DNA of 40,071 nt from Ochrovirga pacifica (lineage in GTDB: Bacteria; Bacteroidota; Bacteroidia; Flavobacteriales; Flavobacteriaceae): contig NZ_AFPK01000022.1 in NCBI RefSeq assembly GCF_000220525.1, positions 1 to 40,071 on the forward strand, read 5' to 3'. Below the pieces are notes generated by a model. That model ran no database searches, had not been told where the DNA came from, and was given only the letters and a program-made list of their open reading frames with translations. Below, piece by piece: positions 16,836 to 25,862 of the stretch. How positions within the stretch are numbered: the first letter of the stretch is position 1; each line of letters begins with the position of its first letter. A program made the position numbers and the translations under genes.

Positions 16836-18236
16836 TTAAAATTCAAAGTAATTTTTTGCATTGTGATAGCAGATATTTTCTACCATATTTCCTAACAATT
16901 CCATATCATTGTTAATGAGACCGTTTTCTACATCGTTCCCTAACAAGTTACACAATATTCTTCTAAAATATTCATGTCTTGGATAAGACAAAAAACTTCT
17001 AGAATCTGTTAGCATTCCTACAAAACGACTAAGCAAGCCCATATTGGACAAAGCATTGATTTGATTTTCCATACCCGTTTTTTGATCTAAAAACCACCAC
17101 CCTGACCCAAATTGTATTTTCCCAGGCATGGAACCATCTTGAAAATTCCCTATCATAGTTCCCACCACTTCATTCTGAGCCGGATTCAAATTGTATATAA
17201 TTGTTTTGGTCAACTTGTTTTCCGTATCCAAACGATTTAAAAATTTAGACATGGTAGCAGCACAGCTTAAATCATGGATAGAATCAAACCCTGTGTCAGG
17301 CCCCAAAGTCGATAGCAAACGCGTATTGTTATTTCTTAACGCACCATAATGAAACTGCTGAGTCCATCCTTTTTCATAATCCATCACTCCTAACTCGTAC
17401 AACATAGCCGATTTGAACTGACATACTTCTCTCTTATTCAACTCCATTCCCGAACGAATTTTTAAAAAAATAGTTCTAATTTCTGACAAAGTATAATCTT
17501 CGGCATAAAACTCCTCTATTCCATGATCAGATAGTTTACACCCAACTCCAGCAAAATAATCATGACGAATTCTTAGAGCTTTTAGCAAATCATCATACGT
17601 ATGAATGTCTATTTCAGCAGCTTCAGATAACTGAACCATATATTCATTAAATCCCTCTACATTTTCTACAGACAGAGCCTTGTCTGCCCTCCATGTTGGC
17701 AATACCTTTATGGTACAATTGCTATTTTTTATCACTTTGTGATACTCTAAGGAATCCACAGGATCATCCGTGGTACAGACCACTTCAACATTCATCATTT
17801 TCAACAAACCTTGAGGACGATAGGCATCTGTTGCTAATTTTTCATTAGCCAAATCCCAGACCTCTTTGGCAGTGTTTTTATTTAATACACCTTTAAAACC
17901 AAAAAAAGCCTTCAGCTCCATATGTGTCCAATGATACAATGGATTCCTCACCGTATGCGGTACCGTTTCTGCCCATTTTTTAAATTTTTCCCAATCTGTG
18001 GCATCACCTGTACAAAAACGCTCATCGACTCCATTAGTTCGCATAGCTCTCCATTTGTAATGGTCTCCGTACAGCCATAACTGAGTGATGTTCTTAAACT
18101 TTTTATTTTCTGCTATTTGTTGAGGCACCAAATGACAATGATAATCAATAATAGGCATTCTGGCTGCATGTTGATGATACAGTTGACTTGCTGATGGGCT
18201 GTCTAACACAAAATCTTGATCTAAAAAAGGTTTCAT
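16836..18236 (-). CDS. uxaC: Uronate isomerase (glucuronate/galacturonate isomerase)
   Basis: This 466-residue protein matches UxaC along its whole length, at the family's usual size of about 470. The metal-binding HxH is at His33/His35 in IIDYHCHL. Other typical segments are DHYKWRAMRTNGV (about 58), CTTDDPVDSLEYH (about 154), LPTWRADKAL, FHYGALRNNNTR (about 297), GSGWWFLDQKTGM and GMLTDSRSFLSYPRHEYFRRIL near the C-terminus. It has no signal peptide, so it acts in the cytoplasm, interconverting D-glucuronate with D-fructuronate and D-galacturonate with D-tagaturonate. It is the first gene of the first operon, directly after the presumed operator, which gives it special weight: either the polymer holds a uronic acid, or the enzyme links to tagaturonate made from L-galactonate. 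Confidence 0.95.
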   Translation of the reverse strand: MKPFLDQDFVLDSPSASQLYHQHAARMPIIDYHCHLVPQQIAENKKFKNITQLWLYGDHYKWRAMRTNGVDERFCTGDATDWEKFKKWAETVPHTVRNPLYHWTHMELKAFFGFKGVLNKNTAKEVWDLANEKLATDAYRPQGLLKMMNVEVVCTTDDPVDSLEYHKVIKNSNCTIKVLPTWRADKALSVENVEGFNEYMVQLSEAAEIDIHTYDDLLKALRIRHDYFAGVGCKLSDHGIEEFYAEDYTLSEIRTIFLKIRSGMELNKREVCQFKSAMLYELGVMDYEKGWTQQFHYGALRNNNTRLLSTLGPDTGFDSIHDLSCAATMSKFLNRLDTENKLTKTIIYNLNPAQNEVVGTMIGNFQDGSMPGKIQFGSGWWFLDQKTGMENQINALSNMGLLSRFVGMLTDSRSFLSYPRHEYFRRILCNLLGNDVENGLINNDMELLGNMVENICYHNAKNYFEF

Positions 18237-18278
18237 ATCGTTGATTCTATCATTAAAAGATTTTCAAAAATATTCCCT

Positions 18279-18286
18279 CAAACTTA
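18279..18286 (-). promoter_or_regulatory. -7 element of the uxaC operon promoter
   Basis: The minus strand reads TAAGTTTG, a match to the Bacteroidetes TAnnTTTG element, 42 bases before the uxaC start. No good -33 TTG is seen at the usual distance, which is what one expects of a promoter that needs an activator. The repeat cluster at 18309-18347 covers the region just upstream. Confidence 0.45.
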
Positions 18287-18308
18287 GTGATACGTCAATG
18301 TTTTCGTA

Positions 18309-18347
18309 ACTTTAACGCCACTTTAACGGTATGTATAACCGTTAAAG
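18309..18347. promoter_or_regulatory. Probable operator between uxaC and its divergent regulator
   Basis: Three copies of one half-site occur here. ACTTTAACG stands at 18309-18317 and again at 18320-18328, a direct repeat with an 11-base step (one helical turn). The second copy is also the left arm of a perfect inverted repeat: CTTTAACGGT (18321-18330), seven-base spacer, ACCGTTAAAG (18338-18347). Winged-helix regulators of the OmpR/ToxR kind often bind direct repeats spaced by a turn. The cluster lies upstream of the uxaC -7 element and 46 bases before the regulator's start codon, so it could control both directions. Confidence 0.7.
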
Positions 18348-18392
18348 CAACAAACAACCTATAGTAAACCAAGGCTTTTATCATTAAAAAGA

Positions 18393-19535
18393 ATGCAACT
18401 CAACATTGTACAAAAACAATCGATTGTAAATACAATCAAGCAAAGTGAGAGTTTTAAAAATGCTCCTACAAGCATTGCCTTGCTTCAATATTTGTTTGAA
18501 GCAACAGCTAAAAACGAACCACTGAAAGAAAGTGTTATAGATTTGGATTTTTTTGGAGACAAAGGCAACAATGAAAAAAGTAACCCTAGGGTGCGTGTGA
18601 ACGTATACAACTTGCGAAAAAAACTGACCCTTTATTACGAAAATGAAGGAAAAAATGACCTTTGGAAAGTGAGCATCCCTAAAGGACAATATTTGGTTCA
18701 GTTTACCAAAACACACAGTCAGTTTGAGCGTTATAAAAAACAATTAAATGGATGGAAAATTGCTCCCTATGTTGCATTGATATTTTTAAGTTCTCTATTT
18801 GTTTGGCAGTTTTTACCCCAAAAAGAACCCAAAATTTGGTCTTCTATATGGAACAATGGTCACACCAACCACTTGTATATTGGCGATTTGTTTGGGATGA
18901 ATGGAAGGACTATCACAGAAGGCAATGGATGGACACGTGATTTTAATATCAATACCGAGAAAGAGTATTATGAATGGATTAAAAAACATCCTGAACACAA
19001 AAACAAAATAAGCCCTTCAACCTTTAGTTACACCACAACCATGGCTGCTCTAGCTACAAGAGATTTACAAGCATTGCACCAGACCCACAGCAAAAGATTC
19101 TTTTTACATTTTACCACCAAAAGTTCAACAAGCGAAATTAAACAGGGAAACGCAGTTTATGTGGGGCCTTTAAAAACACATAATTTATTTGTACCATTCT
19201 TTAATGAAGGAAATCCATATTGCTTTATTAAAAACAGGCAATTGCATATTCAAAAATCAAAAAAAGTGTACAACTTAAACTCCTATAATCAAACTGATGA
19301 ATTTGCATTGGTGAGTAATTATCCTGCCCCGGGAGGCACTGAACATCTGTTATTTATCTCACAACACGATATTGGGGTTAGTGCCACTGTTGAGTTCTTT
19401 TGCAAAAAAAATAACTTAGAGGCCTTTGCCAAGCAACACTTAAACAATCATCAGTATTTTACAGCAATTTTTAGAGTAAAAGGGCAAGATCGCACAAGTA
19501 TTGATATGCAGTTAGTAGAGGTAATTCCGTTTTAA
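18393..19535 (+). CDS. Membrane-spanning winged-helix transcriptional regulator (ToxR/CadC-like plan)
   Basis: The 380-residue protein has three parts. Residues about 1-105 form a winged-helix DNA-binding domain; the stretch NPRVRVNVYNLRKKL (64-78), then YYENEG and VSIPKGQY (93-100), is the recognition-helix-and-wing pattern seen in OmpR-like domains of one-component regulators. Residues about 121-141 (IAPYVALIFLSSLFVWQFL) make one transmembrane helix. Residues 142-380 would then lie in the periplasm and match no sensor domain I know; they hold short motifs such as NHLYIGDLFGMNGRT and AVYVGPLKTHNLFVPFF. The likely role is to sense a galactan-derived signal across the membrane and control the divergent uxaC operon directly. 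It is the only plus-strand gene in the locus. About 200 bases of gene-free sequence without a clear hairpin separate it from the convergent next gene. Confidence 0.8.
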   Translation: MQLNIVQKQSIVNTIKQSESFKNAPTSIALLQYLFEATAKNEPLKESVIDLDFFGDKGNNEKSNPRVRVNVYNLRKKLTLYYENEGKNDLWKVSIPKGQYLVQFTKTHSQFERYKKQLNGWKIAPYVALIFLSSLFVWQFLPQKEPKIWSSIWNNGHTNHLYIGDLFGMNGRTITEGNGWTRDFNINTEKEYYEWIKKHPEHKNKISPSTFSYTTTMAALATRDLQALHQTHSKRFFLHFTTKSSTSEIKQGNAVYVGPLKTHNLFVPFFNEGNPYCFIKNRQLHIQKSKKVYNLNSYNQTDEFALVSNYPAPGGTEHLLFISQHDIGVSATVEFFCKKNNLEAFAKQHLNNHQYFTAIFRVKGQDRTSIDMQLVEVIPF

Positions 19536-19736
19536 CATTATTAAAATACCGCTACCCTTGTTTTTCTATTACACAAGTTTACTTTAAAGGGAAATAACCC
19601 ACGTAAAACCAAAAAACTTTGGTCTGAACCATTTTTTATGACCAAAATTCACGTTAAATTAGACCTGCTTCGAGCACAGACTAGCATGCATCCTACTAAA
19701 ACAATCCGAGTAAAAAGAACCCTTGATATTAACCTC

Positions 19737-22028
19737 TTATTTTGTTTGATTTTCTGTTTGTATTCTTTCTTTCTGTTTTTTGGTTAAACCTAACTGAAAA
19801 TAAAACTCTGGATCTAACCTGTAATTGTGATGTTTCATTTCTGGATCATCAACATCCAAACTCAAATCACAATCAAATCGACACAGTTCCGAATGCCATT
19901 TGTTATTATTCTTACTTTTAAAGTTGATAAAATGACCTATTCCCCAAGTAATTCCTCTTCCGTTTTTATTATCTAAAAAAGCATCTGGAATGTAAGCATT
20001 AGGTCCAACAGGCATAAACTCTGTTATGGCCATCACCTCAAAATTCACCCAATCTTTTGCATACTGAATCGTAAAGTGCTCTGAACCATCTCTAATTGTT
20101 AAAGAAGCAACTCCTTCTTTCCAAGGGAAAAAACAAATCTCATGACCTGAATTTTGTACTGGATTTAAAGGGTGCTTTACAAATGGTCCTAAAGGATTTT
20201 CTGCAATCGCCAAACCAATTCCACTCCATACTGTTCCTGGTCTATTAAAAGCAGCTTTATAATACAAATAAATTTTTCCATTATGAACTAAGGGAGTAGG
20301 TGCCTGAATAGAAAACTGATCCCACTCTCCTTTAGCCCCTGTAGGAACTACTACTTTATTTACATGCTTCCAAGGTCCATTGATATTGTCTGCATAAGCT
20401 ACCCCTACAGGGCAGTAATCTCCTCTTTTACCGCTAGCTTCTGTAAACGCCTGGTAATAAATATAGTATTTATCTTTAAATTTTAAAATATCTGGTGTTG
20501 CCACAGCTCTCCAGCCTGGTGTTGGTTTTTCTGGTCTACCTACAGCCACTCCTTGTTCTTCCCAATGAAAACCATCTTTACTAGTTGCATACCAAATTTC
20601 TGCCAAGTCCCAATCTACAGAAGGAATTTCATCCGTAGCTAAATGAGCATTACTTGAACCTACTGGAGCTACTTTTGTATCACGTTTGGTATACCACACA
20701 TAATACTTTCCATTTTCTCGAAGAATTTTAGAGGGATCTCTACGTGTAATAGTTCCATCACCATTGTTGTAATCAAAACCTGTTAACTTCGTATACTTAA
20801 ACTGAGAATACAATTCATTCTCTGCATTTACATGTGATGGATATTGATAAAAACTTCTTTTTAAAGCCTTACTCAAAGGGTATTCTTTTGCATATTTTGT
20901 TACTTGATACGGAAAAGCTTCTGTTCCTGGCTTAGGTGTTTTTAGGGGAATAACAAGAGAATATGAGTTTCCACTTCCTTTTGGTAAAACGGCAATAATT
21001 AAAGCTTTTGGAATACCATTTTCCATATAAAACTTGGGCATGTCTGCCGTGCGAGTAGTCTTTGTTACTGCACCATCCGTCCATTTAATTTCTCCGGCTT
21101 TAATTACTAAAAAATTTTTTGCAGGTTTCCAATTAAACCCCATGTCATCTCCTTCGAAAAGCATTGTAGATCCATCAGGATACTCACTCCATGCTCCTCT
21201 AGAATCTTTTGCCAAACAATAGTAATTTCCATTAAAAACCCACTCTACATGATCGTCAATAGCAAAAGAAGCCGTAGGATGTGTAATAAAAGGCATTCCT
21301 GTATCTACAAAAGGCCCCAAAGGTGATTTAGAGATAGCTGTAACATGCACAACTTTACCATGTTTAAACTTGGGATGTGGTTTTACATACTTGTAAGCCA
21401 ATAAAAACTTTCCATCATTCCTTTTACTAATTGTTGGGGTAGAGGTCATCATACGTCCATTAGTTGCATCAATCAACGGCTTGTCAAATCGTTTCCATTC
21501 TCCATTCAAATCATCGGTAACAGCAACTCCAATACGTTGATTATTTCTATTGATCCACCATTCTTTATTTTTAGTTGAGGGCATGTTATTTTTAGCAGTT
21601 GTATCCCAATAACCACTCCCTTTGTTTCCCATGTGATACAAATAGTACTTTCCCTTGTATTCTAACACATGTGGATTGTGGGTACAATCTCCATCCCAGT
21701 AGTTCTTACCTCTTGCAGGTAACACAACATTTTTAAATTGGTATGGCCCCGTTAATTTATCAGACACAGCATGTGCAATTTCTGAATGTGTTACCCAGCC
21801 GTGATGCCCTTTTGATTTTGGCCAGCGAGAATAAATTGCATGAAATTTTCCATCTTTTCCTCTCAAAATATTGGTTCCCCAAACATTGTATTCTTTTTCT
21901 TTAATGATGTTTGACTTGTCAAACTTTTCTGGAAGTAATTCAGAAAAATTAAAATTATCCTGAGCAGTACTTTGTTTTGTAACAAAAAAGACTCCTATCA
22001 CTAACCAAATAATCCTTCTCAAATTCAT
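19737..22028 (-). CDS. Fusion of a clan-F-like propeller and a GH117-like propeller
   Basis: The 763-residue protein has a signal peptide (about 1-22, KQSTAQ). Residues about 25-375 form a five-bladed propeller related to the lone lipoprotein at 32577-33698: shared motifs are VWG, YSRWP, HSEIAHA, WDGDCTHNPHVLEYKGKYYLYHMGN and NQRIGVAVTDD. Residues about 384-763 are a GH117 domain, with SKALKR (386-391) as its SxAxxR dimerisation motif and intact TRRDPSK and SGHE. The motif that reads SIHDPYP in the two other GH117 proteins is SIQAPTP here, replacing the Asp thought to be catalytic. So the GH117 half may be inactive on neoagaro-oligosaccharides, have another substrate or serve as binding module. 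It is the last gene of the second run; the 249 bases before it hold only a short inverted repeat. Confidence 0.85.
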   Translation of the reverse strand: MNLRRIIWLVIGVFFVTKQSTAQDNFNFSELLPEKFDKSNIIKEKEYNVWGTNILRGKDGKFHAIYSRWPKSKGHHGWVTHSEIAHAVSDKLTGPYQFKNVVLPARGKNYWDGDCTHNPHVLEYKGKYYLYHMGNKGSGYWDTTAKNNMPSTKNKEWWINRNNQRIGVAVTDDLNGEWKRFDKPLIDATNGRMMTSTPTISKRNDGKFLLAYKYVKPHPKFKHGKVVHVTAISKSPLGPFVDTGMPFITHPTASFAIDDHVEWVFNGNYYCLAKDSRGAWSEYPDGSTMLFEGDDMGFNWKPAKNFLVIKAGEIKWTDGAVTKTTRTADMPKFYMENGIPKALIIAVLPKGSGNSYSLVIPLKTPKPGTEAFPYQVTKYAKEYPLSKALKRSFYQYPSHVNAENELYSQFKYTKLTGFDYNNGDGTITRRDPSKILRENGKYYVWYTKRDTKVAPVGSSNAHLATDEIPSVDWDLAEIWYATSKDGFHWEEQGVAVGRPEKPTPGWRAVATPDILKFKDKYYIYYQAFTEASGKRGDYCPVGVAYADNINGPWKHVNKVVVPTGAKGEWDQFSIQAPTPLVHNGKIYLYYKAAFNRPGTVWSGIGLAIAENPLGPFVKHPLNPVQNSGHEICFFPWKEGVASLTIRDGSEHFTIQYAKDWVNFEVMAITEFMPVGPNAYIPDAFLDNKNGRGITWGIGHFINFKSKNNNKWHSELCRFDCDLSLDVDDPEMKHHNYRLDPEFYFQLGLTKKQKERIQTENQTK

Positions 22029-22113
22029 AATGCTGTTATTTCGTATTTATAATTCATCATTTTACATATCTCTGCTATACACTCAAAAGAACTATGGTAA
22101 AAGAACATTTATC

Positions 22114-22130
22114 AAACAGAAAGTCTGTTT
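22114..22130. repeat. Short inverted repeat between GH117 and the fusion gene
   Basis: AAACAGA (22114-22120) and TCTGTTT (22124-22130) are separated by AAG. The site lies 86 bases upstream of the fusion gene in a 249-base gap. The stem is short and lacks a T-run, so an operator or weak mRNA hairpin is as likely as a terminator. Confidence 0.35.
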
Positions 22131-22277
22131 TATATTGTATTGATGTTGTGCCCTATATCATAACACTAGCTATTTTAAAAAACAAATAATCACAGAATCA
22201 AACTGGCTATTGCCTTTTGCTATGAATTGATTCCTCATCATCCACTTTATTTCTGATGTTGTCTAACAATAAATTAT

Positions 22278-23573
22278 TTACTCTTCTCCAGTAATTCGTT
22301 TCATTTGTTTTTTAGATAACTTTCTTTGAAAATATACATCTGGATGAAAATACAATCTTGATTTTTTCATTTCAGGATCGTGCAAATCCAAACTTAAATC
22401 ACAATCAAAACGAGCTAAGAAACTATATTTTCTAGTCTTTCCAATATTCTCTCCTTGTCTTCCGATAAAATGAGAAACTCCCCAAGTAATCCCTCTACCA
22501 TTTCCGTTGCTATCAAATGCATCAGGAACGTATGCTCCAGCTGCAAAAGGCATTAAAGCAGAAACTGCTGCAATGTCAAAGTTAATCCCATCAGGAGCAT
22601 ATTGAATGGTGCTATTCTCATTCCCATCACGTAAAACCAATGCTGCAATTCCTTCTTTAAATGGAAACAATGCTGTTTCATGACCTGAATTAAACAAGGG
22701 GTTCAGTGGATGTTTTTTAAAGGGTCCCAGAGGAGAATCTGCAATAGCCACTCCTGCTCCTACCAAATAGTTAGGTCGATCTCCATAAGCAGCTTTGTAA
22801 TAAATGTAAACTTTACCATTGTATACCAACGGGTAAGGATCGTGGATTGAGTACTGATCCCACGTTTCAGGCTCTCCATTAGGAATAATTTCCTTATCGA
22901 CAATTGTCCAAGGTCCATCAGGTGAATCTTCATATGCAGCTACCACAGGACAGTGATCTCCCTTAGTACCACTTGGCTCGTTATAAGCTTGAAAATATTG
23001 ATAATATTTCCCTTCCCACTTTAAAATATCTGTAGTAGAAAGAGATCTCCAACCTAAAGCTGGTTTCTTAGGACGTGCAATAGCAACCCCCTGTTCTTCC
23101 CAATGGATACCATCTTTTGAAGCGGCATACCAAATATCCGACAAATCCCAATCGGTTGACGGAATAACCTCTGTGGCCAAGTGGGCATTTGAATATCCAA
23201 CAGGAGGCTGAACAGTGGCACGTTTGGTGTACCATATGTAATACTTACCATTTTCTTTTATGATTTTAGATGGGTCTCTTCTAGACAACGTTCCATCTCC
23301 ATCATTATAGTCAAAACCTTTTAATTCAGTGTATTTAAAAGCTGAAAACAATTCGTTGTCTTGATATCTTGGAGCCATATAGTTGGTGTACAAACGATCC
23401 ATAGCCTTACTCAAAGGTCTGTCTGGTTTTGTTTGTGGTATATCCCATGGATATCCTTTTAAATTCTCTAAAGGCTGTTCTTATGTTTTTGCTTCTGCTT
23501 GTGAAGATTTTTTTACGCAAGAAATTATCCCTACAGTTACAACTGACAGCAAGATGTATTTAACTATATTCAT
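22278..23573 (-). pseudogene. GH117 gene interrupted by one in-frame TAA after its signal peptide
   Basis: From ATG at 23571-23573 the minus strand encodes a lipoprotein signal (MNIVKYILLSVVTVGIISC, Cys19) and a short linker, then TAA at 23481-23483. The same frame goes on at once with EQPLENLKGYPWDIP and PDRPLSKAMDR, then a whole GH117 propeller to the stop at 22278. Without the TAA the product would be 431 residues, almost the same as its 429-residue paralogue at 5895-7184. SxAxxR (SKAMDR), TLSRRDPSK, SIHDPYP and SGHE are all intact, so the catalytic part has not decayed. A TTG at 23412-23414 allows a 378-residue product, but that would begin inside the dimerisation motif and lack an export signal. 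Recent nonsense mutation, a single-base sequencing error and stop-codon readthrough are all open. Confidence 0.85.
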
Positions 23574-23645
23574 TATTTTTAATTTACTTGATATGTTTAT
23601 TTTAGTTCTATTTTTCTGTAATCGATATTGTTCTTAACGAAATTA

Positions 23646-25844
23646 TTATCTTAAAAGAATTATGGTTTCTTGAAATTTAGCAGCTCCCAATTTAGTACTT
23701 AATTCTCCTGGAGATGAGTTTCCAACAGTTACCTTATAAGCTCCTTTTCTCCAAACTTTTTGTCCTTTCACATTAATTACTTTCAACGACTCTGGGTGTA
23801 TTGTAAACTCAACTTTTTGAGTTTCTCCTTTCTTTAAAGCTACACGTTTAAATGCTTTTAAAGTTGTGAATGGTAAACCTTCACCTTCTTTTTGGCTTTT
23901 AGGGCTGATGTACAACTGCACTATTTCATCAATATCAAAATCTCCAACATTCGTTACCTCAACACTTACTTTTAAACTTTCTTTCTTTCTTAATTTAGCA
24001 TCTTCAACTACTAGATTTTTAAACTCAGTTTTAGAATAGGTCAATCCAAAACCAAACGGGAACATCGGTTCTTCTGTCATGTACTTGTAGGTACGACCTT
24101 TCATAGAATAGTCTTTGTAGTCTGGTAATTGAGCTACACTTTTAGGAAATGTCATTGGCAAATGTCCAGTAGGAGAAACTTTTCCAAATAACACATCAGC
24201 TACTGCATTTCCTCCTTGTTCACCTGGATACCATATCTGTAAAATCGCATCACAGTGCTCCTCAATACCTTCTAAAGATACCGGACTTCCACTAGCAATT
24301 ACCAACACCAATGGTTTGTCTTTTTTCTTTGCAGCCAATTGTTTAACATAGTTGATTTGATTCTCAGGTAACTTTAAATCCAACCGATCGCCTTTGTGAT
24401 TAGAAGCAATCGCATCAACTCCTTCTCCTTCTCTATCCGCAGTTAAACCAACCACACAAATTGTAACATCTGACATACCTGCTACATTAGGTGCCCAGTT
24501 TTTTGGATTGATGTTTTTCTGAAATGGCAATGCTCCACTTCTATAATTTAATGATGTCCCCAAAGAAACTGCATCTGTAATTCCAGCCAAAATTGTTACA
24601 ACTCCTGGACTTACACCATAGTAACTTCCCATTAACATATCTGATGAATTTGCAAAAGGACCTGTTACATATGGTACTTTAATATCTGTTGGCAAGGGCA
24701 ATAAGTTGTTCTTATTCTTTAACATCACAATAGATTTTTGTGCTGCTTCTCTGGCCAATTCAATATGCTCTTTACTATGAATTAACTCTGGTCCAATTTT
24801 GCTATATGGATTTTTAGATAAATCTTTATCAAACATTCCTAAACGGAAACGCGTTTTGAATAACTGCTTTGTTCTTTCGTGAACCAACTCTTCAGTAACC
24901 AAACCTTGATCAATTGCTTTTTTTAACTCTTTGTAAGTGGCACCACAGTTTAAGTTGGTTCCTGCTTTTAAAGCTACTGCAGCTGCGGCTACTTCTGAAT
25001 CTACATATTTGTGACCAACTTTAATTTGTTTTATCGCACCACAATCTGTAACCACATATCCGTCAAACCCCCAACGATCTCTTAACACATCCGTCAATAA
25101 AAATTTATTGGCGGCCATAGGAGCTCCAAAAACCGCATTGTGTGCTGGCATTACTCCTTCTACATTTGCATCTTTTACCAATGCCTCAAACGCAGGTAAA
25201 TAAGTCTCGTATAAATCTTGCTGAGTTGGTACGGCATTGAATTCTAAACGAAGGCTTTCTGGCCCTGAGTGTACTGCATAATGTTTGGCACAAGCAGCAG
25301 ATTTTAAATAATTTGGATCATCTCCTTGCAAACCTTTTACAAAAGCAACGCCCATTTGAGTCATCAAATACGGATCTTCTCCAAAAGTTTCCTGTCCACG
25401 TCCCCACCTTGGATCTCTAAAGATATTAACATTCGGAGTCCAAAAGGTTAATCCAGCATACCTACTGTGATTTCCCATTTGTTGCGAAATCGTATATTTT
25501 GCTCTTGCTTCGGTAGAAATAGCACTCGCCACTCTTAAAGCTAAATCAGGATCAAAAGTAGCCCCAATTCCAATTCCTTGTGGAAAAATAGTTGCTTTTC
25601 CGTTACGTGCAACCCCATGTAATGCTTCGTTCCACCAGTCGTAGTCTGGCACTTTTAATCTTGAGATTGCTGGTGCCGTATTTTTTAATTGAGCAATTTT
25701 TTCTTTTAATGTCATTTGAGACACTAAAATTTCTGCTCTTTCTTCAATTGATTTATCTGTATCTAAAAAACTTAAATCTACTTGCTGACTAAATGTTACA
25801 ATGCTGAACAATCCAACAACAAAATTCAATAATCTATTTTTCAC
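23646..25844 (-). CDS. GH3 beta-glycosidase (beta-xylosidase/beta-glucosidase type)
   Basis: The 732-residue protein starts at GTG (25842-25844) and has a signal peptide ending near TFSQ (residue 19). It follows the GH3 order: TIM barrel (about 30-365), alpha/beta sandwich (365-600) and C-terminal fibronectin-III-like domain. Key motifs are WWNEALHGVARNG (70-82), TFWTPNVNIFRDPRWGRGQETFGEDP (133-158), the Lys-His pair in CAKHYA (187-188) and the nucleophile Asp267 in GFDGYVVTDCGAI. That last motif with Cys is usual in the beta-xylosidase branch of GH3. If so, it may remove xylose substituents of a xylogalactan or process xylan co-occurring in red algae; beta-glucosidase remains possible. Nothing is missing. 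It lies 18 bases from the GH16 gene upstream. Confidence 0.92.
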   Translation of the reverse strand: MKNRLLNFVVGLFSIVTFSQQVDLSFLDTDKSIEERAEILVSQMTLKEKIAQLKNTAPAISRLKVPDYDWWNEALHGVARNGKATIFPQGIGIGATFDPDLALRVASAISTEARAKYTISQQMGNHSRYAGLTFWTPNVNIFRDPRWGRGQETFGEDPYLMTQMGVAFVKGLQGDDPNYLKSAACAKHYAVHSGPESLRLEFNAVPTQQDLYETYLPAFEALVKDANVEGVMPAHNAVFGAPMAANKFLLTDVLRDRWGFDGYVVTDCGAIKQIKVGHKYVDSEVAAAAVALKAGTNLNCGATYKELKKAIDQGLVTEELVHERTKQLFKTRFRLGMFDKDLSKNPYSKIGPELIHSKEHIELAREAAQKSIVMLKNKNNLLPLPTDIKVPYVTGPFANSSDMLMGSYYGVSPGVVTILAGITDAVSLGTSLNYRSGALPFQKNINPKNWAPNVAGMSDVTICVVGLTADREGEGVDAIASNHKGDRLDLKLPENQINYVKQLAAKKKDKPLVLVIASGSPVSLEGIEEHCDAILQIWYPGEQGGNAVADVLFGKVSPTGHLPMTFPKSVAQLPDYKDYSMKGRTYKYMTEEPMFPFGFGLTYSKTEFKNLVVEDAKLRKKESLKVSVEVTNVGDFDIDEIVQLYISPKSQKEGEGLPFTTLKAFKRVALKKGETQKVEFTIHPESLKVINVKGQKVWRKGAYKVTVGNSSPGELSTKLGAAKFQETIILLR

Positions 25845-25862
25845 GTCTAATTTCTCTATTTA

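Noticed and set aside
13988..16861. GH2 start at 16861
   Set aside because: That start overlaps the uxaC stop and puts 12 residues before the signal peptide; ATG at 16825 gives a proper signal and a 10-base gap.
18384..18743. A minus-strand reading frame of 119 codons opposite the regulator
   Set aside because: It is antisense to the winged-helix domain, whose protein motifs are clear; no coding features of its own.
19536..19736. Terminator or small RNA between the convergent regulator and fusion gene
   Set aside because: Only a weak six-base stem (ACCAAA/TTTGGT) is present with no T-run; insufficient.
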